DNA of 64,000 nucleotides, from assembly GCA_014607495.2 (NCBI GenBank), contig CP053153.1, forward strand, positions 15,500,001 through 15,564,000, read 5' to 3'. Made by a program: the position numbers and the translations under genes. This DNA is from Carposina sasakii (lineage: Eukaryota; Arthropoda; Insecta; Lepidoptera; Carposinidae). The notes under the pieces were generated by a model. The model saw nothing but the letters and a program-made list of their open reading frames with translations, ran no database searches and was not told the origin of the DNA. Positions 31,075-42,289 of this stretch are shown piece by piece; position 1 is the first letter of the stretch; every line of letters starts with the position of its first letter.

Positions 31075-31180
31075 GGCTACCTGCCTGATGCCAACTCTTC
31101 GATCGAACGACGATCGAACTTACGCCCCTCGCTTGTAATATTAGGCGCACTTCTTAGCCACTGGATTATCACCGCTATAT
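31075..31180 (-). repeat. SINE-C, tRNA-derived relic
   Basis: On the minus strand AGCGGTGATAATCCAGTGGCT acts as A-box region, followed by GAGGGGCGTAAGTTCGATCG as a degenerate B-box region at tRNA-like spacing. This is a third tRNA-derived head type in the window, distinct from SINE-A and SINE-B. Confidence 0.5.
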
Positions 31181-31214
31181 GGAGATGATATGAAAAATAT
31201 CATTATGTATGCAT

Positions 31215-31414
31215 ACATACATAAATGTCATACACATACATGTCTGTGATCCCAAAATGAGGTAGCCAAAACTGCAGGAGCATGATGGTAATACTATAGC
31301 CACGTTCAGCATAGCAAGGCCTGATGTTGAAGATTAGTGTCAAGTTGCTAAATTATCGCTTGACTATAGGTTCTTTACTCGATTCTTACGACATGCATGG
31401 AAGGAGATACAGCA
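31215..31414 (-). repeat. Family D dispersed repeat, copy 6
   Basis: A minus-strand copy with CCAAAACTGCAGGAGC, CTATAGCCACGTTCAGCATA and CGATTCTTACGACATGCATGG. It stops at the boundary of the inverted-repeat element that follows. Confidence 0.6.
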
Positions 31415-31715
31415 GCACCCGTATGATGAATTTGGTTAGAGCGAGATGTCTCACTTTTAAACGTCAAACTCACAGAGCTATTAATAACTAGATAAACTAA
31501 GTGTATGTACTTTGCATGTAAAAATAGACTTAAGAATTAGAATAGACACTCGTTCTCGAGCCAGACTGAGTAAATTAGGGCTGATAGAAGTGGTTTGCAA
31601 TCCTTCTTTACACACCAAGTAGAAACACGTGCCTTGTCTAGTTATTACTTAGCTCTGTGGATTTGACGTTCAAAAGTGAGACATCTCGCTCTCACCAAAT
31701 TCATCATACGCGTGC
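31415..31715. mobile_element. 301-bp MITE with long terminal inverted repeats
   Basis: Arms 31415-31479 and 31651-31715 are inverted copies of about 65 bases with few differences. They share GTATGATGAATTTGG, GAGCGAGATGTCTCACTTTT and the AACGTCAAA block. Weaker pairing continues inward (AATAACTAGA). The reading frame crossing the right arm is incidental. There is no coding capacity. Confidence 0.75.
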
Positions 31716-32719
31716 AGGTAAAGATAATGCATATAACGTAGCATCTTTACCATGTAATGTTATTGCATTATTACAGCTCGAGCAACAAAAGTGCCGCCGA
31801 ATGAAAAAGTATAGACGACAGCATATCAGCAGTAAACAATATCGACTAGTCTCGCCTCACTACCCCCGAGTTCGCACGTCGTTCCCGGAGACTCGCTATC
31901 TCGCTATTCGAATTGCACATTCGAATAGTCGGCAAGTATTCAGCGCGAATGCCTCGCGTCACGTCCCGCGGTATTACTCGGTATCATCCGGCACAATTAT
32001 GAGTTTTTACCACTAATATACCGCACAATGTGTTGAGTATAGTTTAGAGATGCAATTAGCGTTATATAGAATTCATCGTTAAGGCATTCTTTCGAATCAG
32101 GGGCTGAGCTCGGCCTGGGAGCTGTCGGCAAAAACGTCGGCGAACACAAAGGAGTATCGCTGTTGTAAAGGTTACTGACGACTCGAGCCCGTCGACAACA
32201 ATTATTGCTGAAAAAGTTAATAGTTTCGCACACGACGCTGTCGGCGAACTAACAACACAACAACGAATCATCTATAATAGGTACGATGACATTGATGCCT
32301 TGAATGTCTAATAGTATACCTATAATCATAGCAGAATAGTTAAATCAGTACTTTTCATTAGACACCAGATTTCCTTGCAGTTTTAAAAATCTGTGTAAAC
32401 CGTAGTCCTAATTAGAGTTTCTTCCATGTCTGCATCCCACTTACATTCAAATGACAAGCTTTAAATACTCTTTAATGTGGCATTTAACGGTAAATACCCA
32501 TAAACTCTGCATTAACAAAAAATACATAAGAGAATGCTATAAAACATTGAGCAGTAGTTCTGTATCCATCGATTAGATTGGGCGAGTCGGCCTCGGGCGT
32601 TCTGAGAAACACGCCGCAGTTTCAACGTTCCTAGAACAGATGCCTTCACTACCAGCTTCTCTTGTTCAAAGTAAATATGTACTTTCAATATACTATTACT
32701 ATCATAAAGCGGAGTACAC
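31716..32719. other. Non-coding stretch, nothing recognised
   Basis: Mixed composition, with a CpG-rich unique part at 31780-32250 but no repeat family, exon or motif cluster I can defend. Confidence 0.4.
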
Positions 32720-33022
32720 TATAAAGAATGATTTTTGGTCGTCAACGTTCCCGAAAACTACGGAATCTCCTCATCATCACGATCATTTTTCTCCATGGAA
32801 GCACAGTCCAAAGTTGAGTAAATAGACTGCGTTTTTCTGCATAAATGCATATAGACAAGCGTAGTCAGATTTTTTCACGAGAAATAATTAATATCTGTCT
32901 ATAAAAAAACTAACATAAATACTAGACACTATAAATTTTGCCCAATCAAGTAATTTAAAAAAAAATTGATGTATAGAGTTCGTACCCTTCGTTAAAGGTG
33001 GCCACAAAAAAACACCCTGTAT
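32720..33022 (+). mobile_element. MITE family M1, copy d
   Basis: A plus-strand M1 copy with eroded left end (AAGAATGATTTTTGGTCG) and intact right end (CACAAAAAAACACCCTGTAT). It lacks the block between GGAAGCA and GTCCAAAGTTGAG, an internal deletion of roughly 45 bp relative to other copies. Confidence 0.8.
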
Positions 33023-33773
33023 GGTTATTTTTTTTTATCTGTGTTGATCACCAGACACTTCTTAAACTTAAGTTTCATCATAGAGCCATTGGTCATAGAG
33101 CGGCCGTATGTATGTACGAATAAAACCACACGCTCATGGTGTCGCCATGTCAAACTCCTTCCTTCAATGCTGCTATGTGTCGGCACCGCTATGCTACGAA
33201 ACTAAAGCTTTACTTACACCTATCCATAGCTGTATTATCCCCTTTGCTCTTAGATGAGAGATATATTATATTAACGCAAAGCTTAATAAAATCAAAGCAC
33301 GTTCTTATTGTAAAGACATAGATACGAGTAGTATGTTTTCTTTTTCCTAGTAATGTAATATTTATGACTAGCCCTAATCCCAGTTCACGAGCTCTCGAGC
33401 CTCGCTTCCCCGAACTATGAGATACAACGTAACGACTTGCGACCAATCAACTAGTTTGTATAAAGTTGTATGTGCATAGCTGCTAGTTTTTGCTCGAGCT
33501 TTGATGTAATAAATCATATATATCTGCTTACTTAACTAGGGCGGAGTTTCACTCTCCATAGTTGATAATTCTGTAATAATTTAGAACAAACCCAAAAGTT
33601 ACGACTCTCCTTGCAGAAAGCTGGAGAACATAATTTGAATAAGATTTGGTGTCGTATGAAACTAACTACTCTGATCAATAGTTTCTTGATTAGACTATTT
33701 TTTCATTCAGAAAAACTTAATTGAATCGAAATGGTACTTTTCCCGATAATTATCTCTACGTTCACATTGGTAA
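33023..33773. other. Non-coding stretch, nothing recognised
   Basis: AT-rich, with no supported features. Confidence 0.4.
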
Positions 33774-33989
33774 CTAGTGGACGTCCGCGACTCCGTCCGC
33801 GTGGACTGCAGAAAAAAGAAAATGTCGAAATTATCCAGGATGAAAACATTTTCCCGGGATAAAAAGTAGCCTATATGTTAAGTGGGACCTGTCACAATAT
33901 ATTCCTGGAAACTGCATCGAAATCAGTCCAGCCGTTTCTGAGATTAGCGTGCACAAACATCGATCCGTTACAATTTTATTATATGTATA
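33774..33989 (-). mobile_element. Non-autonomous Helitron, copy 2 (internally deleted)
   Basis: The left side carries the CTAG end and hairpin of the 24761 element (CTAGTGGACGTCCGCGACTCC). The right side ends near TATTATATGTATA. The ACAGACAAACAG repeat block and adjacent DNA are missing between GTGCACAAACA and TCGATCCGTTAC. Confidence 0.75.
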
Positions 33990-34259
33990 CCTATAATATA
34001 TAATATATTGGTAATAATTCGAAAACTACTTATACCGCACACTTCATTACCAACGCATCAACTGACTTTAACTTAAACACTTCAATAGTAATGCTGATTT
34101 AAGTCCCGATTATATATAACCTAGCATTTCACTTGGTACCAGTGTCACATAGCACGAAGAAGCTAGATAAACAGCTGATATGCGTTAATGAGGCGCCTAT
34201 CGCTGGCCGAAGACACGTCAGCTGGGGCGTATGAAAAACTCAATTATTGCAACCATTTA

Positions 34260-34395
34260 ACATTCCTCCGGCTTCTGATATCCTGGTCCTGTGTTATCAG
34301 GAGATCTCCTGGAGCGACGCCGCGGGGCGGAGCCGGTCCGCCCCTCGGTGACACGGGCTGAAGCTGTGTGGGTGCAGGCATCAGATGAGTATACA
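34260..34395. other. GC-rich unique segment
   Basis: A short CpG-rich patch (GGAGCGACGCCGCGGGGCGGA) directly upstream of repeat R. No frame or motif is recognised. Confidence 0.25.
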
Positions 34396-34398
34396 CAG

Positions 34399-34742
34399 TA
34401 GGGTTGCCAACCGTCCTGTTTTCCCAGGACATGTCCTGCTTTTTAGGGTATCCTGGGCTGTCCTGGATAGTTTTTAGGCATCGTCCTGAGTTTTAAAGTC
34501 CTGACACATTCGCTGTCGGCACATTTTCTAAGGGTGTCGACATCGGGCAAATAAGCGTCAGCGGCACCTCTAGAAAGCCTAAAAGAAGCAAATACGTAGT
34601 CACCGGCACTGAATGTTGTGTTGTGAACTCCCTACAATCGTAGTCACTGGGCTCGCACATGTATAGTCCTGACTTTTAATAAAAATGTCCTGGTATTTCT
34701 TCTTCAAATCCTGGTTTTAAAAGTTTTGAGATAACAGCCCTA
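34399..34742 (+). mobile_element. Repeat family R, copy 2
   Basis: A 344-bp copy starting TAGGGTTGCCAACCGTCCTG and ending GAGATAACAGCCCTA. It is collinear with 4523-4871. The better-preserved termini (TAGGG and CCCTA) support short inverted ends. Confidence 0.75.
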
Positions 34743-36794
34743 ATATACGGAGTCTACCTATGTCTTGTTTTAGTCAAAAGCATCGAAAGTTCCAATCGCG
34801 CGACGATGCTTAATATCTTAACTAGTATTATAAATTCGAAACTTTGTTAACTTTTCACAGTTTGGTCTCAACAATTCATCGTGTAATTTTTCATACATAT
34901 TTGGGATTACGGAGAAGGACAGAGGCTATTACTACTACTATTCTGTTTGCTACTCTGTATGCCAATCGCTAGTTCAATATAAGTAACAAAATTATTGTGG
35001 TTATTGACGCGACTCACACTTTACCAAAAAAGCGTTGTGTTACTTCGTCGTTTAGGGCACAACATATTTCGTACTCATTTTCACCTTCTCAGTTACTGAA
35101 GAGAATATATTCGTTCGCAGATTCTCCTGATACTGTTTGTTCTTAGAAAGATAAACAAATTATCGCTGATATTGTACCATTAAACCTAGCCCATTTATCG
35201 TGATAAATGCGGGTACTATTCGCGACAAAGATTACGTGTGCTATCGGGAGATGCGGGATGCTAAATTATGTTAATTCTAATTATTGCTACATCCATAGTA
35301 CAATACTTATGTCAGAATTTTCTGTGAACACCCGTATGTTATGGACACCATACAACAGGGTTTACCGATATTGTATCAGTCAGTGAGTTTAAGCTTTCTC
35401 TATAATTTGAATGTTAGTAAAACTCATACTCTTAATACGCACCACATAAATTTCAAAAGAATATATCAATATAGTAGTCTATTTTTAGTAAATACAGTAC
35501 AAGTTACCTAATTATTGTCCTATTTAGGTTTGTTTTTAGTGAACCATAAATCGATATCTACGTACCAATCGATAAGTAATTTACTCTCTACTGAGCGAAA
35601 AATTTGCATATTGTTTTCACATCTTTTCAAAATATATCCATGTGCAGCGTTCTGGTGTTAATTGGCTTGCTAGTTACATAAAGGCACGGTGATAGGAATT
35701 AAAATGCAGGAGCTTCAGTTATTGCGTATATTTCAATCGAATGGTACAGAGAGAGAGAGCGAGAACACCATATACATCTATCTATTGCTATATACAAATG
35801 TATAAATCCCAAATGTAACATTTTTATAATCAACACAATGTTATAGTATAAAAGGATTTAGGTTTGTTTGTGCTTTGTATAACAAAATAGTACGAGGGCG
35901 TGACGTCACCCGTCGGTAGGGGGCGCCACATGCATCACTCGAGCCTGCTTATTAATTACTACTCATTTATAACGTATTCTTTGTTCTAATTAAAGTTGTA
36001 ACGTGTTTTAATGAAAGGAATGCCGTAATAAATGCAACGATTGAAAAAATGTAGAGCTAGCAATGAGATGAGCGGCAGTATTAGTTTATCTGACTTAGAG
36101 ACGATTTTTCCAATGGATAGATAGCTTATCTGAAGAATGATACTGTCTTTCTCTAAAACTAAATCCAGATAGATACAGAATCAACTTTATCCTTCATCAT
36201 ATAACCATTAAAAAAATTGGCCCTGATTCAAAGCTAGCTCAGGATAGTATCGAGTGTAGAGTATGAGAAGACTCATCTGTTAGCGATTCCTGACTCCCCC
36301 AATAGTTATTGATACCTCAAACATCATTACCATCATCACCATCATCATCACCATCGTCAAACAATCAAAAATTTTATGACATAACGGCTGCATTACCTGT
36401 CTATTACAATATTCACAATCTAAACAAGAAGTCCAATTATTAAGCCGCTTTAACTGATCTCATAATTAAAAAAAGACCATTACCATCGTGTCACAACATT
36501 CAGCTTAATTTTACCGAACATCCTGTCTCTTCATGCAACATTAGTATCTAGTCTTCAACAACAAGAAGATTAAATATGATGTGTAATCAACTACTCCCCA
36601 GGGACTATGCTCGACGTGTATGGGATCATTAACGAGGCGGCGACGAGCCGTGAGTAACAACGCAATAACTGGACTCAATGTTCCTAATTAATCAAATCTC
36701 TATCTATAAAGATTTCAGCAATCAAATGACCTGAATCTATTCTATCTAATGTATTTAGCGCACATAACAAGCATATATACGTACATAATATGGG
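34743..36794. other. Non-coding stretch, mostly nothing recognised
   Basis: AT-rich DNA with an AG dinucleotide run at 35748-35761 and a CAT-type microsatellite at 36322-36355. No exon or repeat family is supported. Confidence 0.45.
36322..36355 (+). repeat. CAT/CAC trinucleotide microsatellite
   Basis: Interrupted CAT and CAC triplets (CATTACCATCATCACCATC). Slippage-prone simple repeat. Confidence 0.7.
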
Positions 36795-36942
36795 TATACA
36801 CAGCTAGTAAGGCTGTGTTCCCGAACCGAGTTAGCTAAAACTACAGGAGTATCGGATAACACAGATACGTTTAGCACTGTGGATACAGATGTAAATGTTT
36901 AGCTATTATTTGCTAACTAATCGCCTAAGGGAATGATACGAG
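36795..36942 (-). repeat. Family D dispersed repeat, copy 7
   Basis: Minus-strand landmarks GGCTGTGTTCCCGAACCGAG, AACTACAGGAGTATC, GATACGTTTAGCA and a degenerate ATCGCCTAAGGGAATG. Confidence 0.5.
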
Positions 36943-37224
36943 CATACATAAAACGATATTTGCACTACGTAATTTAATCAACACTCTCTCCTACGTCATG
37001 TTAGTATGGACCAGCGTACACTTTGGAATTCCCGGTATTTCCCGTTTCCGTGAGAATTTTGGGAAATCCTTTCTTCCTTCTTAACAAACTTCATCGTCAT
37101 TAGTGGTGTAGTTTTCGAGATTTCGTGATGAATGAATGAGAGGATGAAGTATAGACGGACATGTATTATCGGACCTAATTTTCTGAAATGATTGCAAGGG
37201 TGATCATCTTAGATGTCCCAGGTA

Positions 37225-37500
37225 TTTAGATCTGCGCCAGCTTGCTGCGTCGCGCATGCGTCGCGAGCGGATCGCCGAGCGCGCGCGCCGACTGACAAAC
37301 TACACCATTCATAACGCGCTTATGAAGACGTCCCTAACAATGCGCGCCCTCTATATTTACGCGCACGCGCACGATTTATGCGCCCAGGAGATTTATCGCG
37401 CACCAAACGCAGCTGTCACTTGCAACGGCACAGGAGAAATATTGAGACATTCAGTTCACATGTAGGCATCGTTTGGAGCCGCGGCGATCGCGAGATGATT
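37225..37500. other. Candidate cis-regulatory island (CpG-rich, Hox-like motifs)
   Basis: Non-repetitive DNA very rich in CpG contains GATTTATGCGCCCAG and GATTTATCGCGC, both TTTAT-type posterior-Hox or caudal-like cores in GC context, plus CTGTCACTTGC. A plus-strand frame of 69 codons shows no domain and consists of CpG-rich codons. Function is inference. Confidence 0.3.
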
Positions 37501-37715
37501 CATCACCTGCCGAGAATACCGCACTTGGTGCTGTAATTATTGTCCTCGGTTTTGGTCCTTTTGCTACTCATGTCCCTCCCTGATATGGTTCCTGGTTAAC
37601 ATAACAATTATGAGGTTCCTAGTTGCTGTATGATCCTTATGTAAGAATCACAAATTTTAAGTAAGTATATGGTTTAAAGTCTATTGAAAGATTAATAGAT
37701 TTTCAATCGGGTGTG

Positions 37716-37870
37716 AGTCTTATGCTGATCCGGGGCTTTACTAGAATCAACGACTGCATCTCCTTACATGCATATCAAAAAAGTCAACTAAGGAACTTGT
37801 ACATTCTCTCAGGCGATAAGCTAGCTACTTATGTCTCTGTTATGCTAAACATAACTGTGGGATGAGTTTT
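37716..37870 (+). repeat. Family D dispersed repeat, copy 8
   Basis: The 5' part of family D: GATCCGGGGCTTTACTAGAAT, GACTGCATCTCCTTACATG and AAGCTAGCTACTTATG, ending at TAAACATAACTGTGGGA. Confidence 0.55.
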
Positions 37871-38096
37871 ATTAATCTATCTTATATAATTATAATAATA
37901 ATAATCTTATATAAAGACCAAAACAGATGGCCTGCAGCGCTGGTTTTCAGCTGGACCCGTATATAATAAGAACTTTATCACCTGAAACACAGGCTCAGCT
38001 AGTTCAGGAATCATATTATTATTTACCTATCCATAGCGTAAGACATTGTACATAAAATGTGTGTCCATTGAATAAATAAATATTATTATTATTATT

Positions 38097-38770
38097 GTAT
38101 CTCTGTTTAAATTCTCGGGACTACAGAGTCCCGGTCCTTTGAGAGGCGTGCATCGGGCCGTGGCCAAGATGTAGAGGCCCTTTTTAGAGAACTTTAATAT
38201 CGTGTGGGATACACATGGCGGATACCATCGCCGACCGCACAATATGATACATCCGGCGATGGTCCCCGCCATGTGCAAGACTATTGGAATGCAGATCTAT
38301 GTCATGCGATGGAAACAAAGGTCATGGGCTATGGAGCTGAATGTTGGGTGGGGTTGGGTAACTGGGCTATTGAAGGAGACTAACGGACGCCTGCCATTAC
38401 AACTAAGTCTCATAATTGTTTGGTGGCAGGCGGTGACTCGCCGACTCATTTCATGGGCCCCCTGAAACGGCCGCACGCACGGAGCGACAAAGGGGGCAAC
38501 ATTTGGTGAGCGGCTAGGGTGGAGGGGTGCCCCTGGACTTTAAACCGAAGCCAACTCGCCACTTACTGACGGGCACGTCCACCCTCGAGCTGTCATAGCT
38601 CTCGCGACTCCACTCTGCCCGGCCGGCGAAAGCAAGGCAGAGGTGGGGGAACTGTTCCTCGTCAGACCTCACTCCGGCGCCGGAGATGAGGAACAGGGTC
38701 TTTTCCCTCGGGAGCACTTCAGGTCCGTGGGAACGCTACCTCCCAACAGCTCGCCACAAGCTGCCCTGCG
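38097..38770. other. GC-rich block of repeat-like character with strong hairpin
   Basis: GC-rich sequence with weak frames on both strands, unlike the AT-rich flanks, and ending in a TTA-type tail shared with the adjoining SINE. It looks like an old retroelement body, but I recognise no domain. A stem-loop spans 38212-38275. Confidence 0.3.
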
Positions 38771-38773
38771 GGC

Positions 38774-38890
38774 TTTATTATTATTATTATTATTATAATT
38801 ATAAATATCAATGTTTGCTCCTCGGGATTCGAACCCAGGACCTATGGCGCTGCAGGCAGTGCCACTACCTACTACACTAATCGGCCGTCA
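38774..38890 (-). repeat. SINE-A copy 5, short minus-strand copy
   Basis: On the minus strand: GACGGCCGATTAGTGTAGTAG, B box GGTTCGAATCCC, then GCAAACATTGATAT followed directly by an ATA-type tail. Most of the SINE body is missing, so it is a head joined to a tail. Confidence 0.75.
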
Positions 38891-39493
38891 TAAGGGTGTT
38901 ACGAACTCTCAAAGCAGTATTGTTTCCCACAGTGGAAGCGAAGCAGAGCAGTGTAGGTAGAGCTACATCTCGCTTTCATGATCGAAGTTATTCTAATGTA
39001 AAGAGTCTTGGTAGCCTTCCAGGCTATTAAGACATAGTTAACACTGACATTCAGGAAGCTGATAATTAGAAGTACTAGTTATTGCTGTCCAATAACAACA
39101 AGTCACTGACGGGCTCTTATTCTACATCTCAAACAAACCGGTGTGCCAGACCGACTCCTGCGCAGCTGCCGTCCTGGGTCATGGCGAAGTATTGTTAAAA
39201 GGTCATATTATTTCAAAATATTATGTAATGTAATACAGTGGGTATACCTAAATACTGGCGAAAGAAATCGAGGTTTTTTTGATAACCTACTGTATAAGGC
39301 AAATGCCTTCTCATGATATAGTGGCCGGTATGAGTACTCTGGCCGAAAGTGTCCATAGAAACTCCATTTACGTCAATATGTTTATTACGTCTTGTACAAG
39401 ATATATTTAAACAGATATTTATCAAGTATCATAAAAACGTGGCTATATATTAATAAATATTTATTTCATTCCTGGCGAAAACCGATGATATCA
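38891..39493. other. Non-coding stretch, nothing recognised
   Basis: No supported feature. Confidence 0.4.
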
Positions 39494-39686
39494 ATCATCA
39501 TCATCATTTACAGCCCTGAGAAGTCCACTGTTGGACATAGGCCTCCCCCAACAACCTCCACTCCGACCGGTCGGAAGGAGCCTGCATCCAACCGACGCCC
39601 GCAGCATTAGTCGTTGTACAGTTGGAACCCGCCCGGGGATTCTTAGCACCCCTGGCTCCGGCACTTGACCGGCGCCTGTCGGACAC
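39494..39686 (-). pseudogene. RTE-like LINE ORF C-terminus
   Basis: The minus-strand frame ends in DRSEWRLLGEAYVQQWTSQGC with a stop at 39504-39506, followed by a CAT/ATG-type simple-repeat tail (39495-39509). This C-terminus with its adjoining microsatellite is a hallmark of a common lepidopteran LINE family. Upstream residues are Ser/Arg-rich and degenerate. The fragment is only the last 60 or so codons, as usual for 5'-truncated LINE insertions. Confidence 0.7.
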
Positions 39687-40257
39687 GCCAGTGTCGCCTT
39701 CCGGAGCCGCCGGGCACTTGGGGCCTTCCTAGATTACTACTCATGGGGAGGGGTTTGGACCGTAACCCGCCACGCTGGTCCAATGCGTGTTGGCGGGTGG
39801 CCAGAGCCTCGTTCGTTGTTCTGCAGGGTGCACCGCGAGCAGGTGAGGATGGCTTGGGTCCCGTTAGAAGTTATATGGGACCCCATACACCCCATGATAT
39901 CAAAGGATGGTAATATTTTCCTAACCACATGTTGTTGTACTATTGGAAAGGCATTACTAATTAATTAGCATTGAGCCTCTGCATCAATGGAGGTTGACAG
40001 GCGCGCGACGTTTCCTCTATTAGAGTAATTTATCGGCGCCTGCACAATGCGCGCGAGTGCTGGAGGAGTCGTAAACATGTCACTCGGTACCGCCCGCACG
40101 GGACTACTTACTTTACTTATACCATTGTCCTTTACATACCTAGTTGGTGTACAGTCATAGAGTAAAATACATTTGTTTGAAGGGCATAAAGTACATTTAT
40201 GTATACTTACATGTCATTGCTAATGACATTGTACTTTCAGCTAATATCTCACATGGA
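39687..40257. other. LINE-adjacent GC-rich DNA and unrecognised remainder
   Basis: 39687-39915 is GC-rich with a phrase (CCGCCACGCTGGTCCAATGCG) that I associate with lepidopteran LINE copies. The rest is AT-rich with nothing recognised. Confidence 0.3.
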
Positions 40258-40316
40258 TCGAATCGACATTTTGTATTTTCTGTAGTCCACCGGACGGTGT
40301 CGCGGGCGTCCACTAG
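40258..40316 (+). mobile_element. Helitron 3' end fragment
   Basis: The last roughly 60 bp of the Helitron family in plus orientation: CATTTTGTATTTTCTGTAGTC, then the hairpin region ending CGGGCGTCCACTAG at 40316. Confidence 0.7.
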
Positions 40317-40850
40317 AACATAATAAATAAATACTAACCAGAGTCGCCTTTATCTTGTAACGATAACTTTGATGAGATGAATCATACTACTCATACAATT
40401 ACACTTTTTATAATAAAATTATCGAAGTAAAGTATCGTGTGTAAAATGATTAAACTATACAATATTCTAGAAAAGATATCAAATTATTTATAAAATTTAG
40501 ATTTAAAAATTGTGTTCGAATGAGAGAGATCTGAAACTAAATAAACTTTTACAGTAAAGAGTTAGAGAGAGCGTAGACCAGAGTCACGACAATTTTATGA
40601 CAGTCTTGTCTCACATAGACAAGTATGTCTTTTTTATAATAATTCGTAGTAGAACCTGACGGACGAGACCCGTAGCAAGTGCTACGAGCTACAAACCTAC
40701 TACGGTAGGAGCGTTACTAAACTCTGCTACTCGTAAATTGCACTAATAAAATATTTATCTACATAGTTATATTTTTTATTTGTACTGTATAATACACACA
40801 AAAATATAGGTACGACTTTGTTTATTTAGTTTACTTGCCAACGATAACTT

Positions 40851-41107
40851 TACAGGGTGTAACAAAAGAGGTATTTCAAGCAAAAAGTTATGTAAATTTT
40901 CTGACTCGTAATCACGTGCTTTTTTCCAGATAGTATGGACAATTCCTACACCACTTAGGAATGTTCATACCATCTTGAAAAATAAACATGTGATTTCGAG
41001 TCTCAAATTTTGGAAATAATAGGTTCTCTATATTGGAATAGCCCACTATAGAGAACCTATTTCCACATAGCTTTTCCCTTAACATACCCTTTCTGTTACA
41101 TCCTGTA
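40851..41107 (+). mobile_element. MITE family M2, copy 1 (long palindrome)
   Basis: A 257-bp element from TACAGGGTGTAACAAAAGAG to TTCTGTTACATCCTGTA. The ends are inverted over about 40 bases. The interior is also inverted: CAGATAGTATGGA with TCATACCATCTTG, and AGGTTCTCTATATTGG with CCACTATAGAGAACCT. Nearly the whole element is a fold-back. The second copy is at 60897 in opposite orientation. Confidence 0.8.
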
Positions 41108-41339
41108 CATCATGTGCACGGCTACTAACATACCTATGCATATGTACTTTTACCTTACTAAAGTAGTTAATGGAGTGGAAATTATTGTCTACCATCCCCT
41201 TTGAATAAATTGAAACAAAGGTCAAAGAGAGAACATTGGCATCCTTCAAACAAAGGAATGCAGACTGGGTAAGGCGAAGCTCAAAGGAGAGACCTTCTGG
41301 CCCACATTACAATGGATCCTTCATCGAACGCCTCAAAGG

Positions 41340-41543
41340 ATATGCAGATCTACTGGGACCTTCTTACTCCTCATACTTTAAAAAAATCTCTTTAGGCGAT
41401 GAGCTAGCAACTAGTCACTGATCTGTCCCCAAAATGCAGGGAAATACCTACCGTTGTAACGTGGGTATAGCACGAAGCAGTTCTGCTGGCCCCCCCGCTT
41501 AGGAACCCCCCACCCCCTCCTTTTGGGAAACACAGCCGTATGT
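41340..41543 (+). repeat. Family D dispersed repeat, copy 9
   Basis: Plus-strand landmarks GCAGATCTACTGGGACC, GGCGATGAGCTAGCAACTAG, CACTGATCTGTCCCC, CAGTTCTGCTGG and GGGAAACACAGCCGTATG. A C-rich patch (41490-41520) replaces part of the consensus. Confidence 0.55.
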
Positions 41544-41553
41544 ATGTTATATA

Positions 41554-41960
41554 TACCAGAATGACTCTCTTTCTTTAGTCGTCAACGTTCTCGAAAACTA
41601 CGGAATCTCCTCATCATCAAGATCATTTTTCTCCATCAAAGCATACCTGGGAAGTGTCTGCTTCCCAAGATATTAGGGTCCAAAGTTGAGTAAATAGACT
41701 GCGTTTTTCTGCATAAATGCACATAGACGCGTGTAGCAAGATTTTTTCGTGAGAAATAATTAATAGCTGTCTATGAAAAAACTAGCATACCTAAGCACTG
41801 GACACTATAAATTTCGCCCGATCATGTAATAAAAAAAATAAAAAAAACAAAAAATTTACATCGTTTCCCACCATTTTTTTTGGCATAAACTTACTTTATT
41901 TATTGTATAGAGTACGCCGTACCCTTCGTTAAGGGTGGCAACGAAAAAGCACCCTGTATG
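41554..41960 (+). mobile_element. MITE family M1, copy e
   Basis: A full-length plus-strand copy whose left end is altered (CCAGAATGACTCTCTTTCTT in place of CAGGGTGATTTTTGG). The interior is intact and the right end is AAGCACCCTGTATG. Confidence 0.8.
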
Positions 41961-41999
41961 TATATTATATCTATTTAGTAACAATCCTTAGCACTGTAC

Positions 42000-42145
42000 C
42001 GAAATAAGGAACTCGGGCATTCTCTCAGGCCCAGGCAAGGTAGCAAGTTATCATTGATTGTTCATTTGGCCCCGCTACGATAAACGTGGTTCTAGGACCT
42101 CCGACGTGATCCTGCAGTTTTGTATATGTATGCAACAATCCCTCG
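42000..42145 (+). repeat. Family D dispersed repeat, copy 10
   Basis: Plus-strand family-D middle and end: AACTCGGGCATTCTCTCAGG, GGTAGCAAGTTATCATTGATT, GATAAACGTGGTTCTAGGACC and GATCCTGCAGTTTTG. It lies 40 bp after M1 copy e. Confidence 0.6.
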
Positions 42146-42289
42146 CCCCGCGTCAAATAATAAACCACGATCAAATTACTCCAGCGCGTCGGTTTTATTT
42201 GGAGCTTAAACACAAAATAAGATATTTATACATAGGAATAAATAACTTTAACGCTTCCCGCATCTGCGCGGTCAATTGTTCTCCCGAGA

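Noticed and set aside
31657..32016. 119-codon plus-strand frame
   Set aside because: Its first part is the right arm of an inverted-repeat element. The remainder has no domain character.
36322..36355. CRISPR-like or regulatory repeat
   Set aside because: Simple CAT-type microsatellite. No spacer-repeat structure of CRISPR type is seen anywhere, as expected for animal DNA.
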